Below are positions 30,812 to 43,641 of a DNA stretch of 64,000 nt, piece after piece; position 1 is the stretch's first letter, and each line of letters starts with the position of its first letter. The DNA is from Bolinopsis microptera (Eukaryota; Ctenophora; Tentaculata; Lobata; Bolinopsidae). The notes under the pieces are model-generated. The model did no database searches. It was given only the letters and a program-made list of their open reading frames with translations, and was not told the DNA's origin. The DNA lies in assembly GCF_026151205.1 (NCBI RefSeq), contig NC_087082.1, positions 10,486,901-10,550,900 of the forward strand, written 5' to 3'. Both the position numbers and the translations under genes were made by a program.

Positions 30812-33800
30812 CTACTCAGTGATTGCTTGATTAACAGCAGGCTTAGGCCTCCTAATGTGAAGTGCAACATTTGTAAGAGAGCGTCTCATCCCGTTCAATA
30901 TCCTCACTTTACGGCCTCTGGGAAGTGCAGCCTGACTTGCCATTGGCTTAATTCCACTTCTACCTGCCCCTTTCTCAGCAATATTAATTCGTGTTTGTCT
31001 ATTCTGTTGTCCTGAAGTCTGCAGATTAGTATTTTTCACGCCGGTTATGGGGCTAGTAGTAGTAGTAACGGTAATGGGAATAAAGTAACTTCCTCCCGGT
31101 CGAGACTGCCAACCAGATTGAGTTGAGTTTTTGCCGCCATATCTCCCACATGTTAGCTTTTGTATCCAAAATGACCTGACTTTCTTATCCATCATAACGC
31201 CAAACAGGAAGATGAGCATTCCCTGGTTGAATAAAAATAACAGATTTACAAAAATATTTCTATTAGAAATCTATGGGTTTAGAAGATTGACTCGTTTTTT
31301 ATGTAAGGATAGAACTGGTAGAATCGAGATTCTCGGGGAAATTGGTTATACTTTAGTCAGCTGCAATTATAGACAGCAGCTAAAAGTTTGGACGCAATCG
31401 GCCTGTAGTCGTTCGGACTTATAACTTATTTAAAATAATAATTCAGAGATTAAGGTAGCACATTCATTTAAAATGTAATCCCTTAACATATTGGCATTTA
31501 ATATTTGCATTTCATGATTTTGAAAGAGGCCAATATTTCTGACCTAGACAACATCCCTCCGCAACCCAGTTTTGACGACCTTTCCGATTCGGATGAAGCT
31601 CCTACAAGAAACGAGATTGTTGATGCCCTCAAAAAACTCAAGAATCACAAAAGTCCAGGAGTGGATGGTATCACCAACGAGCAACTTAAGTATGGACAGG
31701 ATGGGTTGGTTGATCAACTAGTTGTGTTGTTCAAGAAAGTGTGGGAAGATGAGAAGATTCCTGAGGATTGGTCCAAAGGTGTTATTATCATCGTTGGAAA
31801 GAAAGGTGACACCTCTCATTGCGCTAACAACAGAGGCATTACATTAAGATCCACAGCCTCGAAGCTCCTGCAGATGATACTCCTGCGGAGACTTAGCAAT
31901 GGCATGGAAAAATTTCTCCGGGAGGATCAAAGTGGTTTTAGACAGAATCGCTCATGTATTGACCAGGTTTATTCACTCCGCTGTATTATACACCAATGCA
32001 TTGAGTATAATATTCCTCTGTATATTAATTTTGTTGATTTCAAAGCAGCTTTTGATTCGATTGACAGGCAGTTCATTTGGAGAAGTATGCAGCTGCAGGA
32101 ACTTCCCGACATTGTAGAGACCTGAGACCTCGACTAAAGTTAACCATTTTCTACTGTTTATATTAGAGGAGCACACATTCAGAACTCCTTCCATACTCCT
32201 TCGTGACTAAATTGACGATTTAGACAATTTTACCTGTATAAGAAACGCTATAAAAATGGGCGTGGCATGTGCGGACCATATCCGGAACACTAGAGTCAAA
32301 AAAAATTTTTTGGTCGTTCCTGATCCTATAGAGCAACTAATAAGATATGATTTCTAATTATTTGAACAACTTTTGGTAAAATGAACCACTCTAATGCAGC
32401 ACTACGGCTTACCTGACAAGTACATTAGAATTATGAAGGCGTTCTTCACTCACACAATTAGTGCTGTTAGGGTCAATGGAGAGGTTACAGGTTGGTTTGA
32501 TGTCAACTCGGGAACTGGGCAAGGTGATATACAGGGACCACCAGTCTTCAACTTTTGTTTGAATTTTTCGGCATACCTTATGGAACTAAACAAAGTCATT
32601 AGCAAGGGGGCTTTTATATTACAGCTGCCAGCCCCCGGGGTAGAAGAGAAACATCTCTTGGACACTGATTACGCTGATGACATGGCCATGTTAGATAACT
32701 CAAAAGAGGGGCTGCAGGAAACCACTGACCTTCTCTGCAAATACAGTGCCTATGCGGGTCTGAAGATTAATGCTGGCAAAACACAGAGCATGGTTGTCAG
32801 CAAAAGTGCATCGCAGAGGCCGTATTCTAAAGACGACACTATGGACATCAATGTGGAAGGTCTCCCAATACAGCAGGTCAGCAATTTCACTTACTTGGGT
32901 GCAATCATCAGTGCGAATGGAACAATTGACAAAGAACTATCAGCTCGAATTCAAAAGGCCTCTGGGGCATTCTATCAGCTTAGCAGTATATGGTACAGTC
33001 GCAGCATTAAGACTCCAACTAAAATCAGGATTTACAAAGCGGCTGTGCTCACTATACTGCTTTATGGAAGTGAGGTATGGAATACCACACAGACGCAGAT
33101 GAAAAGATTTGAGGTGTTCCATCATAGATGTCTGAGGAGAATCCTGAAAATCAAATGGTTTTATTATGTATCTAATGCTGATGTACTTAAGCGGGCTAAC
33201 ATCGCCCCTGTTGATACTTTCGTACGAGCAGCTAGACTCCGATGGTTTGGCCATGTGGTGAGGATCAGGCTTGTCCGCCGTGGCTAAATGGATCGGCGGC
33301 GGCGTTTCACTAAAATTACACCGGCGGCGGCGGCGTACGCCGGCGTAAGCCGTGAAATCAAGGCCAACTAAATTGAGGTCTATGAAATATGAATATGATC
33401 ATGTACTTAATTTGGGTAATTTAGACTTAACTTCAACAAATGATGTTGGTATATTGTTATGTTATTATCTGCTATCAAATAAAAGTTGAGACAAATTGAT
33501 GCAATTATTTTATTTAAGGTAAAATACATAAACAATAAATTATTGCTGAAATCAATAGATCTCTCAATCTTTTTTGTTGGAAACAAAATCATAGTTTTTA
33601 GAACAAAACAGTGTATATTTGAAATTCTTAACATTCATCCTAGATCGCTGACTAGAAAGAATTAAACCTGCAGCCGACCAGGTTCTTTCAATTTCCGCAC
33701 TACTGGCAGGTATACAATGCACTATTCTTACTATGTTTGAGAGTATTGGGAAAGTTTTTTGCCTATTAGCCCAAAATCTTAAAAAAATCTGTAAAATTTC

Positions 33801-36800
33801 TTCTTCAGTCAAACTTATGAGTAGGTAGTTAGCTAAAGGTGTGTATCATGTGTGTGTTGCCCTAGCCGCTAATCGCTATCAGTAACACTGATATCTTCAA
33901 ATGAAGACAGAATTATTTTGAAGTCAGAAAATGCACGCCGTACGCCGATGTACGCCGGGGTGTATCGGCGGCGTTCGGCGAGGCAAAATCACCCGGCGGC
34001 GGCGGCGTTCGGCGGCGGCGGACAAGCCTGGTGAGGATGCCAGAAGAAAGAATACCCAACTATCTTCTGCACTGGATCCCAAAGCATGGTAAAAGGTCAA
34101 GAGGTAGACCTCGGAAAAACTGGTTGTCATGTGTCCGGGAGGATGCAGCAATCTTCACAGGTGTCGATAACATCACGATAGAAGATGCAGAACAACAAGC
34201 TACAGACAGGGTTCACTGGAGAGGTCTAATACACCGGAGAAAGGAGTTACTATGTGGTGCAGGCCACTCCAACGACTAGGAGGAGACCTTTTCAAGTACA
34301 AGTAAAGTAAGATTTTGAAAGAAAAATGTGATGGCTTAAAAATATTTGGTTGTGTTAGGCTGCATTCATTAGACAATCTAAGTCATTATCATGACAAAGA
34401 AACATTTTTAGCTCACTTACATCATGCAGTACCAAGAAAAAAAAAGGTCTGTAACGATATCTTATATCCGACCGATGTCAAACAATATACCTTATCGGAA
34501 CTTATTTGGACGGAAATTACTTGAACGCTGGAGGCCCTATAGCGTTCATTTTAATGTCCGTTCAAATTAAGTCCGTTCAATTAATGTCCATCCAAGTTAA
34601 AGTCCGTTCAAATTTTTTCAAAAATTTTTCCATTTCGAACTTTTTGTCCAGAATATGACAACTTTGAGAACTTTATTGTGCCGTAAGTTAACGACGGAAA
34701 GGTTCTCCTTGGTCTGCCGGAGGCACAGAAAACTCTACTACTACGACTACTAGTATATGATGTTTTCAAGGGTCACTTGACGGAAAAAAGTCAACGAAAT
34801 TATGGCACTCAACAACATAGTTCATGAACTAGTCCCTGCCAACATGACAAACTTGTTCCAGCCTCTAGATACTAGCAGGAACCCGTCTACCCTAAAGTGG
34901 TGTCAAGACTCGAGAGAATAAAATAATTATTACCTATTTAATTCGCGTTTTTGACACCACTTGGGAGTCCAAATTTTGGGCACTAAAATTCTTATTCCTT
35001 GGCCAATTTTTAATTTTTTCATGCTGATTTGAAGGACATTAAAGCATTTGACCCAGTCAAAAAAGTTTCAGTTGTATATCTTTTACGGTTTTTGCGGAAA
35101 GTCGCGTTAAAGTTGATGCCCTGGTGTCAGTAAAATGGCACGGATATATCCATCCATATATATATATCGTCTCGCTTTATATATAGTAAGATTATGGGTA
35201 AATCGTGTTGCCAAGGACATTGTCCGACGTTGTTATAGTTCATATTACTCGGGGGCGGTAATGAAACAGTGCTAGGAAAGCTCCACGTGATGTTAAGGTT
35301 AACCTTAAGTTGTCTAAGATATAACCACTTCACGCCGAATGGCTTGTAAAAGTTGACACTGAAATGCAGGACCGGGGTAGTTTGATAAAAAAAGGTTTCC
35401 ATAAAGCTAGAAATCACTGATGCTTTAAGCATGGACTATTTCATGCACGAAAACCCATTTGATGAAGATGATATGTGATATTAGACACTGATAATGTACA
35501 CATTTTTACTGCTTAATGACTGCTTTTCTTACTAACTGTATAAAAAATGGATTTAAAAATCATTTGCTGAAATTTAAAAAATGTCAAAAACCGTATTTTT
35601 GATGGTTTTGAATGCCTTCGAGCGTTCATATTAATGTCCGTTCATGTAATGTCCGTCCAAATAAGGTCCGATAAGGTAAGTACAATTGGGTGTCATCGAC
35701 TCAAAAATTGGCGGCGAAAAAATCGTTGATTCGCGAAAACTTACCTGTGGAGCATTAAGAAGAATAAATAGCCATCTTAGAACCACACTTATATGACTGT
35801 AGTTTGAGGAATTCATCAGAAGAAAGAATCCCACTAGCCAACTGAGACCCAGTAGCGTAGATACACCTAATGCAGCTTTTAACTGTTCCTGAAAAGTTGA
35901 ACGTCCAATTCGGTTTATTTATTTAGTTATTCAATATCATCTATGAGTTTTCATTTTACAATCTTAGATATAATAATAGGGAGGGAGGGAGGACGTTTTG
36001 TTACCTGTCTTAACTTTATCTTTGAACAGCGCCGTTTTTTTGCTTTCGTTTCGTGAGCTTTAAATATTACTCGTGCGATGGAGAAGAAGACAAACCAGTT
36101 TATAAGCATCCCTAGAGCAAGTGGGCCGTAGAATGTCGCCAGTCCATAGGGATGTCTGATGTAACATCTACAAATATGTTTAAATCTAATTTTCATCGAT
36201 TTGAAGTGTTGAAAGGACCTCTATTCAACTTTTACGAAGTTTAATTTATCCCAAATATAAATAAGACGTATGGCTAATTTATAATACATTAATTGCACGC
36301 TGACGTTTCCCCCCCCCCCCCCTCTCCACATACTAACGTTTTTGGATCAGTAAATCTTCTTCCACCCCATGCCATACCCGCAGTTGGAAAAATTATAGGA
36401 ACACCCCATCCAACAACACAGTACTTCAAGAATGCGTGATCAATGTCGATTCCAAAGACTTTCACCAGTGCTTTGTACATTGTTATCGCTAGTAAAACCA
36501 TCCAGCTTATTTGACATAGCCAGAAGTAGTTGAGAAGGAACGATATCTGAAAGCATTTTATCTTTTAGTCGTTCGAAATTAATACTGTGCCGTACCTTTG
36601 TAGCAGTGTAACAGATAAAGCAAGCTAGAATACGAATATTGATGGAAAAGGTGACAGGATTATTACAAATCTATTAATCTAACCACTCATACTTTCACAG
36701 ACTTACAATTGAGCACGGAATACTGGGGTCTGTATGGCTATCAGCCGACACGAAATAGTCCATTAAAAAGAAAGATGTAATGGAGAGGATGAGAGCGGTT

Positions 36801-39800
36801 GTGAGCATCATCTTCACTTGCGAGTACAGGACCTCTCTCCTCTCCCTGAACATTGCATGTTATTTATATTTCTCAGAACATAAAATCAGGGTTTCAGATT
36901 GACAGGGTTTTAACCAGTTATACTCTCTATGAAACAGAGTTACAGTTTATCGTGGATATGTAAACAAATCCCAAGTGAACTCCTGAAAGCGGACATGACG
37001 GACATGACGGACATGACGGACATGACGGACATGACGGACATGACGGACATGACGGACATGACGGACATGACGGACATGACGGACATGACGGACATGACGG
37101 ACATGACGGACATGACGGACATGACGGACATGACGGACGGATCACCTAATGAAGAAGATAGCGGGAAGAGTGAGGACCAAACAGAATAGACTGAGAGCCA
37201 GGAGGACCAAAGAAACCATATCTTCTGTTTCACTTGACTCACTCTCGAATGTCTGTATATGGTGCAGTGTGAGATAAAACTTGATAATTTGATATTTTGA
37301 ATCTCAAATAATAACATCTTGAATTTGAACGTTTCAAGTTCTCTGAACTTAAAACATTAATTATTTCTAACAGAAGTTGGCGTAATGAAGTGAAGGATTA
37401 AAAAGCTGGCTCACCATAAGAACAGCAAAACTAGTGAGATGGTCACATTCACATAGCACCTCATATGTGTTTCTAGATTCGTTGAAAACTGTTGTAGTTT
37501 TACAACCTTGTTCACTCCAATCTTTGACTGATAAAGATACAATTCTTTAGTTATTTTAAAGTATATTTATCAAATCTGTTTCTGTGATTCTTTAGTTAGA
37601 TAATTGACTTTACAGTGTATGAAGTAAAAAGAACTGAAAGAAACGTTAATTTATGGCGACGTTTCAGGGCGACAAGGAAAAGGCTCCTATCAGGAAAGGA
37701 ATTATTCAACGTTTCAATGTGACAATATCGTATTATTCATGATCCTTGTCGCATCAAACGGGATCAATAAAAATTTACCCAAGAAAACATTTCAACTATG
37801 CGACTCATAAATAATATTCCAATCCGGATTTTACATAAATCCAAAAAGTTAGAAAATTATCTTTCCGCGAGTAATTTACTTTGGTATTAATGAATCTGAT
37901 ATTGACGAAGCTGGTAAAACATGCTGGTTAATATGGTGATTCTAAACGCTGTTTACCCACGTGAATCATTGTAAAATTTACAGTCCAGAGAATGATGAAC
38001 AGACGTTTTCCTTTTTGTATAGTCAATTACTCCTTTGGCAAAATCCTGCGACATTATTATGTACGATGATGAATGAACCATTTACACTGGACACCAAACA
38101 GAAGAAAATTGTAAAGCCGTTACAAAGTTAGTACATACATGAATTCCCTTGAAATTAAAGAAATACCTAAATTTACTCACCTTAACTTGAAAGTCAAGTG
38201 CAATATCTTCTTTGAGTTCCGAATTGTTCGTTTGCAAAGTTATTTTGTCCATGATATTGATATCTGCAATGATAGTCGCCACAAACGATATTTTCTGGGG
38301 ATTTATGAAAAATTTTAAATATTAATGAATAAATAAAATCATTTGTACCACTATAATTGAATTCAGATGCAGATCTATAAACTGCATATTTACTTCAGGC
38401 GGATTAAAGTCTGTCAGTTGCATGGACTATCAATAAATAGCAGTAAGTTTCTAAATAAAATAACCTTCATTTCACCGGAACCATCTATACGTAATAACTG
38501 AGCGAGATTCCGAGAAATTGTACTGTCTTGTTCCGCAGATCCATCAAGGTTTATATTCATGGTAGAATCGGAGGGGAAAAGGTTGTCCGATTGGTAGAAC
38601 ACCACTGCTGCAACCATACTGTCTGGTGTTTCTAGTTCAGCCTAGGGGGAGAAATTAAAAATGGCAAAATAGTGCAGAAATTTAGACCCTTACTTTAAAA
38701 TTGTAAAGAGGGTCAACTGTCAATACATTAAACAAAAGTTTGATTTTAAATTCATTGTACAGCTGTTATAGTATTATCCAGTCAAGCTGTACAGTCGGTA
38801 GATTTAAGGTAGTCATGATTACCTGGAAGTACACATTCTCTTCATTTTGACTTGCGGGCACCGAACTGTTTTTAAGAACATTATTTTCACCTGAAAGTCC
38901 TAATATATTCTTTTCGTCCTCACCTTGTCCTTTCTTTACCTTTGCCACACCAAAACCTGCAAAGTAAGAGCTTTCACAGGTTATATGTTCAAGTTAAGAC
39001 CCAGGAAGAATACAAATCTTAATTAGTTTTAATTATTTCAAGTCAGAGTGGTTGGTAACTGGACTAAATTTACTGGATCGATAAAAATTGTAATTATCAT
39101 CTCTGAATCATTTGTTTCCATGGTTACAAGTATAGACATCAAAATACTGATAAGCTACAGTAAAATACTCAGCAAAAGATTGAGAAATGATGTAGATTAT
39201 GCTTACCGACCGATTCTTGTATGATCAAGTCTTCTAGTGAGTTAGAATCAGTCTGCTTAACAACCATGAGTTTCCTTGATATCGAGACAGAAGCTGTTTT
39301 AAGTCTATCATTTGTTTTATCTAGTCGAAGGTCTTCAACTTCAGTGTTTTTCTGAATATTATCCATCGTGGACATTATGGTCTTAAGAGCAATGGGTGAG
39401 AGTACAGGTGGGTGATCGAGTGCTGCCTCTGGTGATGTTTTGTTTACTCTCAGTGCGGCTGGTTCCTCAGGTGGGAAAATTTTCGGTTCTCCTAGAGAAA
39501 GGATTCTTTCAATGATATCGACCGATTGGTCAACTTCATTGGATGTCAGTGAACTTCCTGATTTCTCTGTGGTGTCTTCCAGTTCTTTAGTTACATTCTC
39601 GATCTTTTTTGATACGTATGCAGATTCTGACAATGTGGAATTTTCCGAAAACTGAATTAAAAATAATGTTTTAAACACAGAGTAAATGATACTTATATAT
39701 GCTATAAGCATATAATCTATATATAAGTATATAGTCACCAAGAACTGGACACTTGATTCTAACGTGGATTTCTCTCAAATTATAATCCGCAATACTTTTA

Positions 39801-42800
39801 CAAATTCACCTATAAGAATGAAAAATAAGAATGAAGGGCCTTCGTTAAAAATTAAAATCGTCGTTTAAAAACTTTTAATAGTATACTTACAATACTCATA
39901 ATTTCGTTCATTAGTTTTGAAGCAAGTAAAGAGCATTCTGTGAAATCGGTATCCTCAAAACTTCCACTTTCGGAACATCGCCGCCTGGCCACTTTTGAGT
40001 CCTAATAATTATTTGCAAGTAAAGAAAAATAGGGTTAATTACAATCCTAACAGCATAATAAAATGTTATATCAAAATAGTAGTATAACTCACATAAATGT
40101 CATAGAAACAAGGACTATAACTCACATTACTGTCATAGAAACAAGGATTATAACTCACATTACTGTCATAGAAACAAGGATTATAACTCACATTAATGTC
40201 ATAGAAACAAGGATTATAACTCACATTACTGTCATAGAAACAAGGATTATAACTCACATTAATGTCATAGAAACAAGGATTATAACTTACATTACTGTCA
40301 TAGAAACAAGGATTATAACTCACATTAATGTCATAGAAACAAGGATTATAACTCACATTACTGTCATAGAAACAAGGATTATAACTCACATTAATGTCAT
40401 AGAAACAAGGATTATAACTCACATTACTGTCATAGAAACAAGGATTATAACTCACATTACTGTCATAGAAACAAGGAACTTCACCCCATCTTCCAACTAT
40501 TATTTCCTTCCAGGCGTAGTTACCGTAATCGTGATGGGTCTCATTTTTAGTGGCACACACTGCATATGAGAAAAGGATTCAATTGAATTGTTGTTGTGAT
40601 AAAGGATACTGATGATATCTACAATATAACAAAATACTAAAAAATAGCAAACTAGCTATGAAATAGCGATGGTTAATGAAATCGAAAGTAATTATACGGC
40701 TGCCAATTATTATTACGGCAAAGAATGACCATTTAAAATAAAACAAACAGCTTCATTTAATTACTGCAGTATGTTCGTTGATCGTTGGAAAAGGTTCCGT
40801 CCGGACAGTTTGTGCAGCTAGCTGATGCTCCAACACTGTAAGTGTTAACGGGACACAGTCCACATTCTGACATATTATAAGATCGGTGGGTTCCAGCTTC
40901 ACAATCTGAAATAGAGGAATATTTTAAATCTGTGAATATAATAGCTAACTTGTTGTGAAAAAATAATGGCTAACTGTTACGCTATAACAAGTTCAGTGAC
41001 CTAGCCATGTTTTTTTGCTTCTATGCAACGGATAATAACACCAATAATTTATAATTCACCTAAACATTTAGCTCTTTGGTCCTTGTTGAAAGTCCCTTCA
41101 GAACAGTTCGTGCAACTTGCTGATCCCACAGGACTATAGTTATTTACTGGGCACTGCTCACATTCCGCCATCTTAAACGTTCTGAACGTTCCAGCTTCGC
41201 AATCTAAAATGGTTGAATACGTATATTATGTTTTTGAAGATCATGGGACATCGCTGAATTAATTGATTAGCAATATTTGAAGTTACAACAGATCTCAATA
41301 GTTAACTAACTAGCACAGTTTGATTTTGGATCTTTAGCGAATGTTCCTTGTGGGCACTCTGAGCAGCGTGCTGATCCTTTAGGACTATCAGTATTTACTG
41401 GGCATGGTTCACATTCTTTCATTCCGATTGTTCTATAAGTTCCTGCATCACAATCTGTAATATCACAATACTTTAGTCTTTATGTTAGTGAAAAGTATGG
41501 CAGTAACATTTGAAGTAACATATTTCAGCAGGCTTTAAAAAGATCTTTTTACTTTCACTGGACATAGCTCACTAACCTGAACAGTTTACTCTTTCATCAT
41601 TAGCTAACATTCCTTCAGAACAATTTGTACACCCAGTTGATCCACTAAAACTGTAGGTGTTCTCTGGGCATAGTTCACATTCTTCCATATCAAACCATCG
41701 GTAGAGGCAAAACGCTCTTCTTCTGTATGTTCCTGCATCACAATCTGAAGGCGTTTCAATAATACAGTCATATAAATGATCAACCCAATCGTCATGATTG
41801 GTAACTACAAAGAGTTTCATTATGTTTTTGTAGCCCCCCCCCCCCCCCAATGGCACTCCCATTGATCTACTATATGAAAACAAATGAATGAAGCTTTATA
41901 TTTCAAACCGATTCAAGGAGCCCAGAAAACTGCTGTGAAACCTTCATTTCTGGCTGCATAGTATCACAAACGCCAACGGTCAATTAAAATTGTAAGAAAA
42001 AATTTCATATTTTAAAACTCATCTCATTTCAAATGACCGATTACCTGTGCAGTTAGTATGTAGAGGATTAGAAACAGTCCCATCAGTACATCTTTTACAG
42101 ATAGCTGCTCCTTCAGAGCTGAATGTGTTAGCCGGACAGGTGGTGCACTGTATCATACCTGTGGATCTGTACGTTCCTGGACTGCAGGCTGAAATTATTA
42201 ATGTGAAATTGATACCACAAACATTTTCTTCTAACAATGAACAGAGTTTAATATTGATGATTTTTTTTCCATTCACTTTTTTATAAAAAGTAAAAGTGGA
42301 AGGTTACGAATGGTTAATTTATCTACTATTGACCTCGTAATGTTATCTACTATAATTAACATTATCGATTGAAAGAAAATACCCACCAATACATGTCGAT
42401 CCTTCTTCGTTGGCGTGAATAGTTCCTTCATCACATCTAATGCACCCTCCAGTTCTATTATTGGGGTTCCCATTACCTGCTTTATCGTCTGCCTCTTCAG
42501 AAATACTGCAAACTAAAACAAATTTTGATTCTGGTAACTGCAAAACTTATGTTATACAGAAGACCCCTAACATTGTACCAGTGATCAATGCTAGGATCAG
42601 CAGGTACCACCAACTTAAGACTGATAACACATTAATTTCACAAGACATCATGTCCCATTCAAATAGAACGTTGCTCTGCATCATGGCTTTATAGATCTAC
42701 TGAAGTACTAAGTGACCGGGGTACGGCTCCTTCATCAACATTATAGTGTAATCGAGCAAATAATCAATATCAAATTGTACAAACCTCTTCTATAATACAA

Positions 42801-43641
42801 GGGGACTATTTTACCGCCTCGTTCAATAACGACCTTGAGATATGACCCGACCATCGTATCCCACTCTTCATCTTTTAGACAAGCAAGTGATACTCGGGAT
42901 ATATTACCAACAGTTTCTCCATCTCTTATAACATAAAATTTGTTGGAGTCTCTGCCAAATCTCCAGATTGATGAGTTTACGGAAGGGGATGCTGTGACGG
43001 TAAATTCCCCCGTGCTCATACATCCTCCCCTCTCCTTCGATACTGCAGGACTCCTCCGAATTTGAAGAGCAGGAATGAATCTGATGTGCTCAACTCCCAT
43101 TTCCAATCAATACTCATCCAGTAAGCAGATGCGGGGATCTTGTATCTTAACAGCATGTTTAGAGTTAGACCAGTTGCACTGCTACCATTCGCTTTTACTT
43201 CGTAGTCATACTGATTGAGGTCTTTATTGATTAAGTTCCATTTGTTTCCACTCTCCCCCTTTTCTTGTAGTTTCCAGGATGACGTATAACCTGAGGTATC
43301 AGTAAATTTTACATATATGTAGATTGTAGATTGCAGTGTTCTGCCAATAAATTAAAAGTGTTAGGATTCGAATCAACGATGCCAAAATATACGGTAAAGT
43401 CTGTTAGTTTTTATTGATGAATACACTCACATATCTTGAATTAAAAATGCAAAAAAATGTCATCTAATGGTTATTGGTATCAAGGAGCTCATGCAGCGTT
43501 ATCGTGTTTTAGCCTTTTTAAATCAAGGTGCCTTAATTAGAATGCTAAAACCTGAAACGGATATGTAATACAAATATACTCACATTCGTTTGCTTTAGTA
43601 AGAAGAAGGAAAAATAATAATTGGTATTTGGCGCCTGCCAT
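30812..43641 (-). CDS. Adhesion GPCR gene 2: signal, unrecognised domain, six Cys-rich repeats, HormR, GAIN/GPS, 7TM
   Basis: 22 exons (minus): 43641-43584 signal peptide; 43290-42785 unrecognised domain; Cys-rich 42512-42387, 42188-42045, 41744-41577, 41454-41311, 41203-41060, 40905-40765; HormR 40559-40456 and 40001-39901; GAIN 39651-39207, 38956-38823, 38641-38465, 38294-38181 and tentative 38032-37961; GPS 37527-37415 (CECDHLTSFAVLM); TM1 37252-37146; TM2 36845-36707; TM3-4 36546-36338; TM5 36167-36005; TM6-7 35888-35745; last 31222-30812 with the end of TM7 (QGMLIFLFGV) and a Ser/Thr/Arg-rich tail. GPS, TM1 and HormR exon lengths equal those of gene 1. Exon 2 is one base out of phase (near 43050), so the copy may be mutated or the assembly wrong. 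Ligand unknown. Confidence 0.88.
32093..32392. mobile_element. 300-bp insertion in the LINE, ATGCAG duplicated
   Basis: The LINE frame stops at ATGCAG (32087-32092) and resumes after a second ATGCAG (32393-32398). The insert has no open frame and no obvious terminal inverted repeats. Type unknown. Confidence 0.65.
33266..34030 (-). mobile_element. hAT transposon, internally deleted, 8-bp target duplication
   Basis: Ends CAGGCTTGTCCGCCG and its inverted copy CGGCGGACAAGCCTG, flanked by GTGAGGAT at 33258-33265 and 34031-34038. Subterminal regions are rich in GGCGGCGG. The 8-bp duplication and CAG ends fit the hAT superfamily. The minus-strand frame 33812-33564 is a remnant of the hAT C-terminal dimerisation domain (FPILSNIVRIV, IPASSAEIERTWSAAG). 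It lacks the catalytic part. The insertion lies inside a LINE, so it is younger than that LINE. Confidence 0.92.
34490..35676. mobile_element. TIR DNA transposon (CCTTATCGG ends) carrying a Helitron
   Basis: CCTTATCGGAACTTATTTGG at the left faces its inverted copy at the right (ends CCGATAAGG, 35676), both next to TA. Repeated GTCCGTTCAA-type motifs lie inside. It has no transposase frame. Excluding the Helitron at 34872-35191 it is about 870 bp. A related end lies at 29658. Confidence 0.8.
34872..35191 (-). mobile_element. Non-autonomous Helitron, copy B
   Basis: Same ends as copy A (minus strand TCTTAC ... CTGCTAG), flanked by A and T; nested in the CCTTATCGG element. Closely matches copy A over the body. 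Confidence 0.75.
36991..37140 (+). repeat. 9-bp tandem array (GACGGACAT) next to a splice donor
   Basis: About 16 near-perfect copies. On the minus strand the array starts about 5 nt inside the intron following the TM1 exon of GPCR gene 2, whose donor is at 37145. Its open frames are artefacts. Confidence 0.95.
40088..40480 (-). repeat. 33-bp tandem array that repeats an exon end and its splice donor
   Basis: About 12 units of 33 bp, alternating ACTGTC and AATGTC variants (a 66-bp higher-order unit). Each minus-strand unit contains the 3' end of the HormR exon followed by GTGAGT (one unit GTAAGT), so there are 12 candidate donors, at 33-nt steps from 40455 down to 40092. The unit is 11 codons, stays open, and encodes CFYDSNVSYNP with an N-V-S glycosylation sequon. 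Confidence 0.95.

Larger units (their letters stand above)
31505..34279 (+). pseudogene. LINE reverse transcriptase, interrupted by two insertions
   Basis: Residues with NHKSPGVDGI, NFVDFKAAFDSI (motif A), GTGQGDIQGP and DTDYADDMA (catalytic YADD) identify a non-LTR reverse transcriptase; FTYLGAIIS and the LLYGSEVW linker follow, then a C-terminal SRGRPRKNW segment at 34031-34279. Coding is in three parts: 31505-32092, 32393-33265 and 34031-34279, split by a 300-bp insert and by a hAT element. No endonuclease is seen upstream, so the element is 5'-truncated. The same family's 3' end recurs at 54857-55093. Confidence 0.88.
31223..35744. other. Last intron of GPCR gene 2, filled with nested transposons
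   Basis: 4.5 kb between the TM6-7 exon and the terminal exon. It contains a LINE with a 300-bp insert and a hAT inside it, then a TIR element with a Helitron inside it. Little unique sequence remains. Confidence 0.8.

Noticed and set aside
36927..37317. Repeat-rich frames around 36.9-37.3 kb
   Set aside because: 9-bp units stay open in every frame. The true coding here is the minus-strand TM1 exon, and the array is intronic.
40088..40480. Regular 33-bp array resembling a CRISPR
   Set aside because: Units are contiguous with no unique spacers, and the array lies in a eukaryotic receptor gene.
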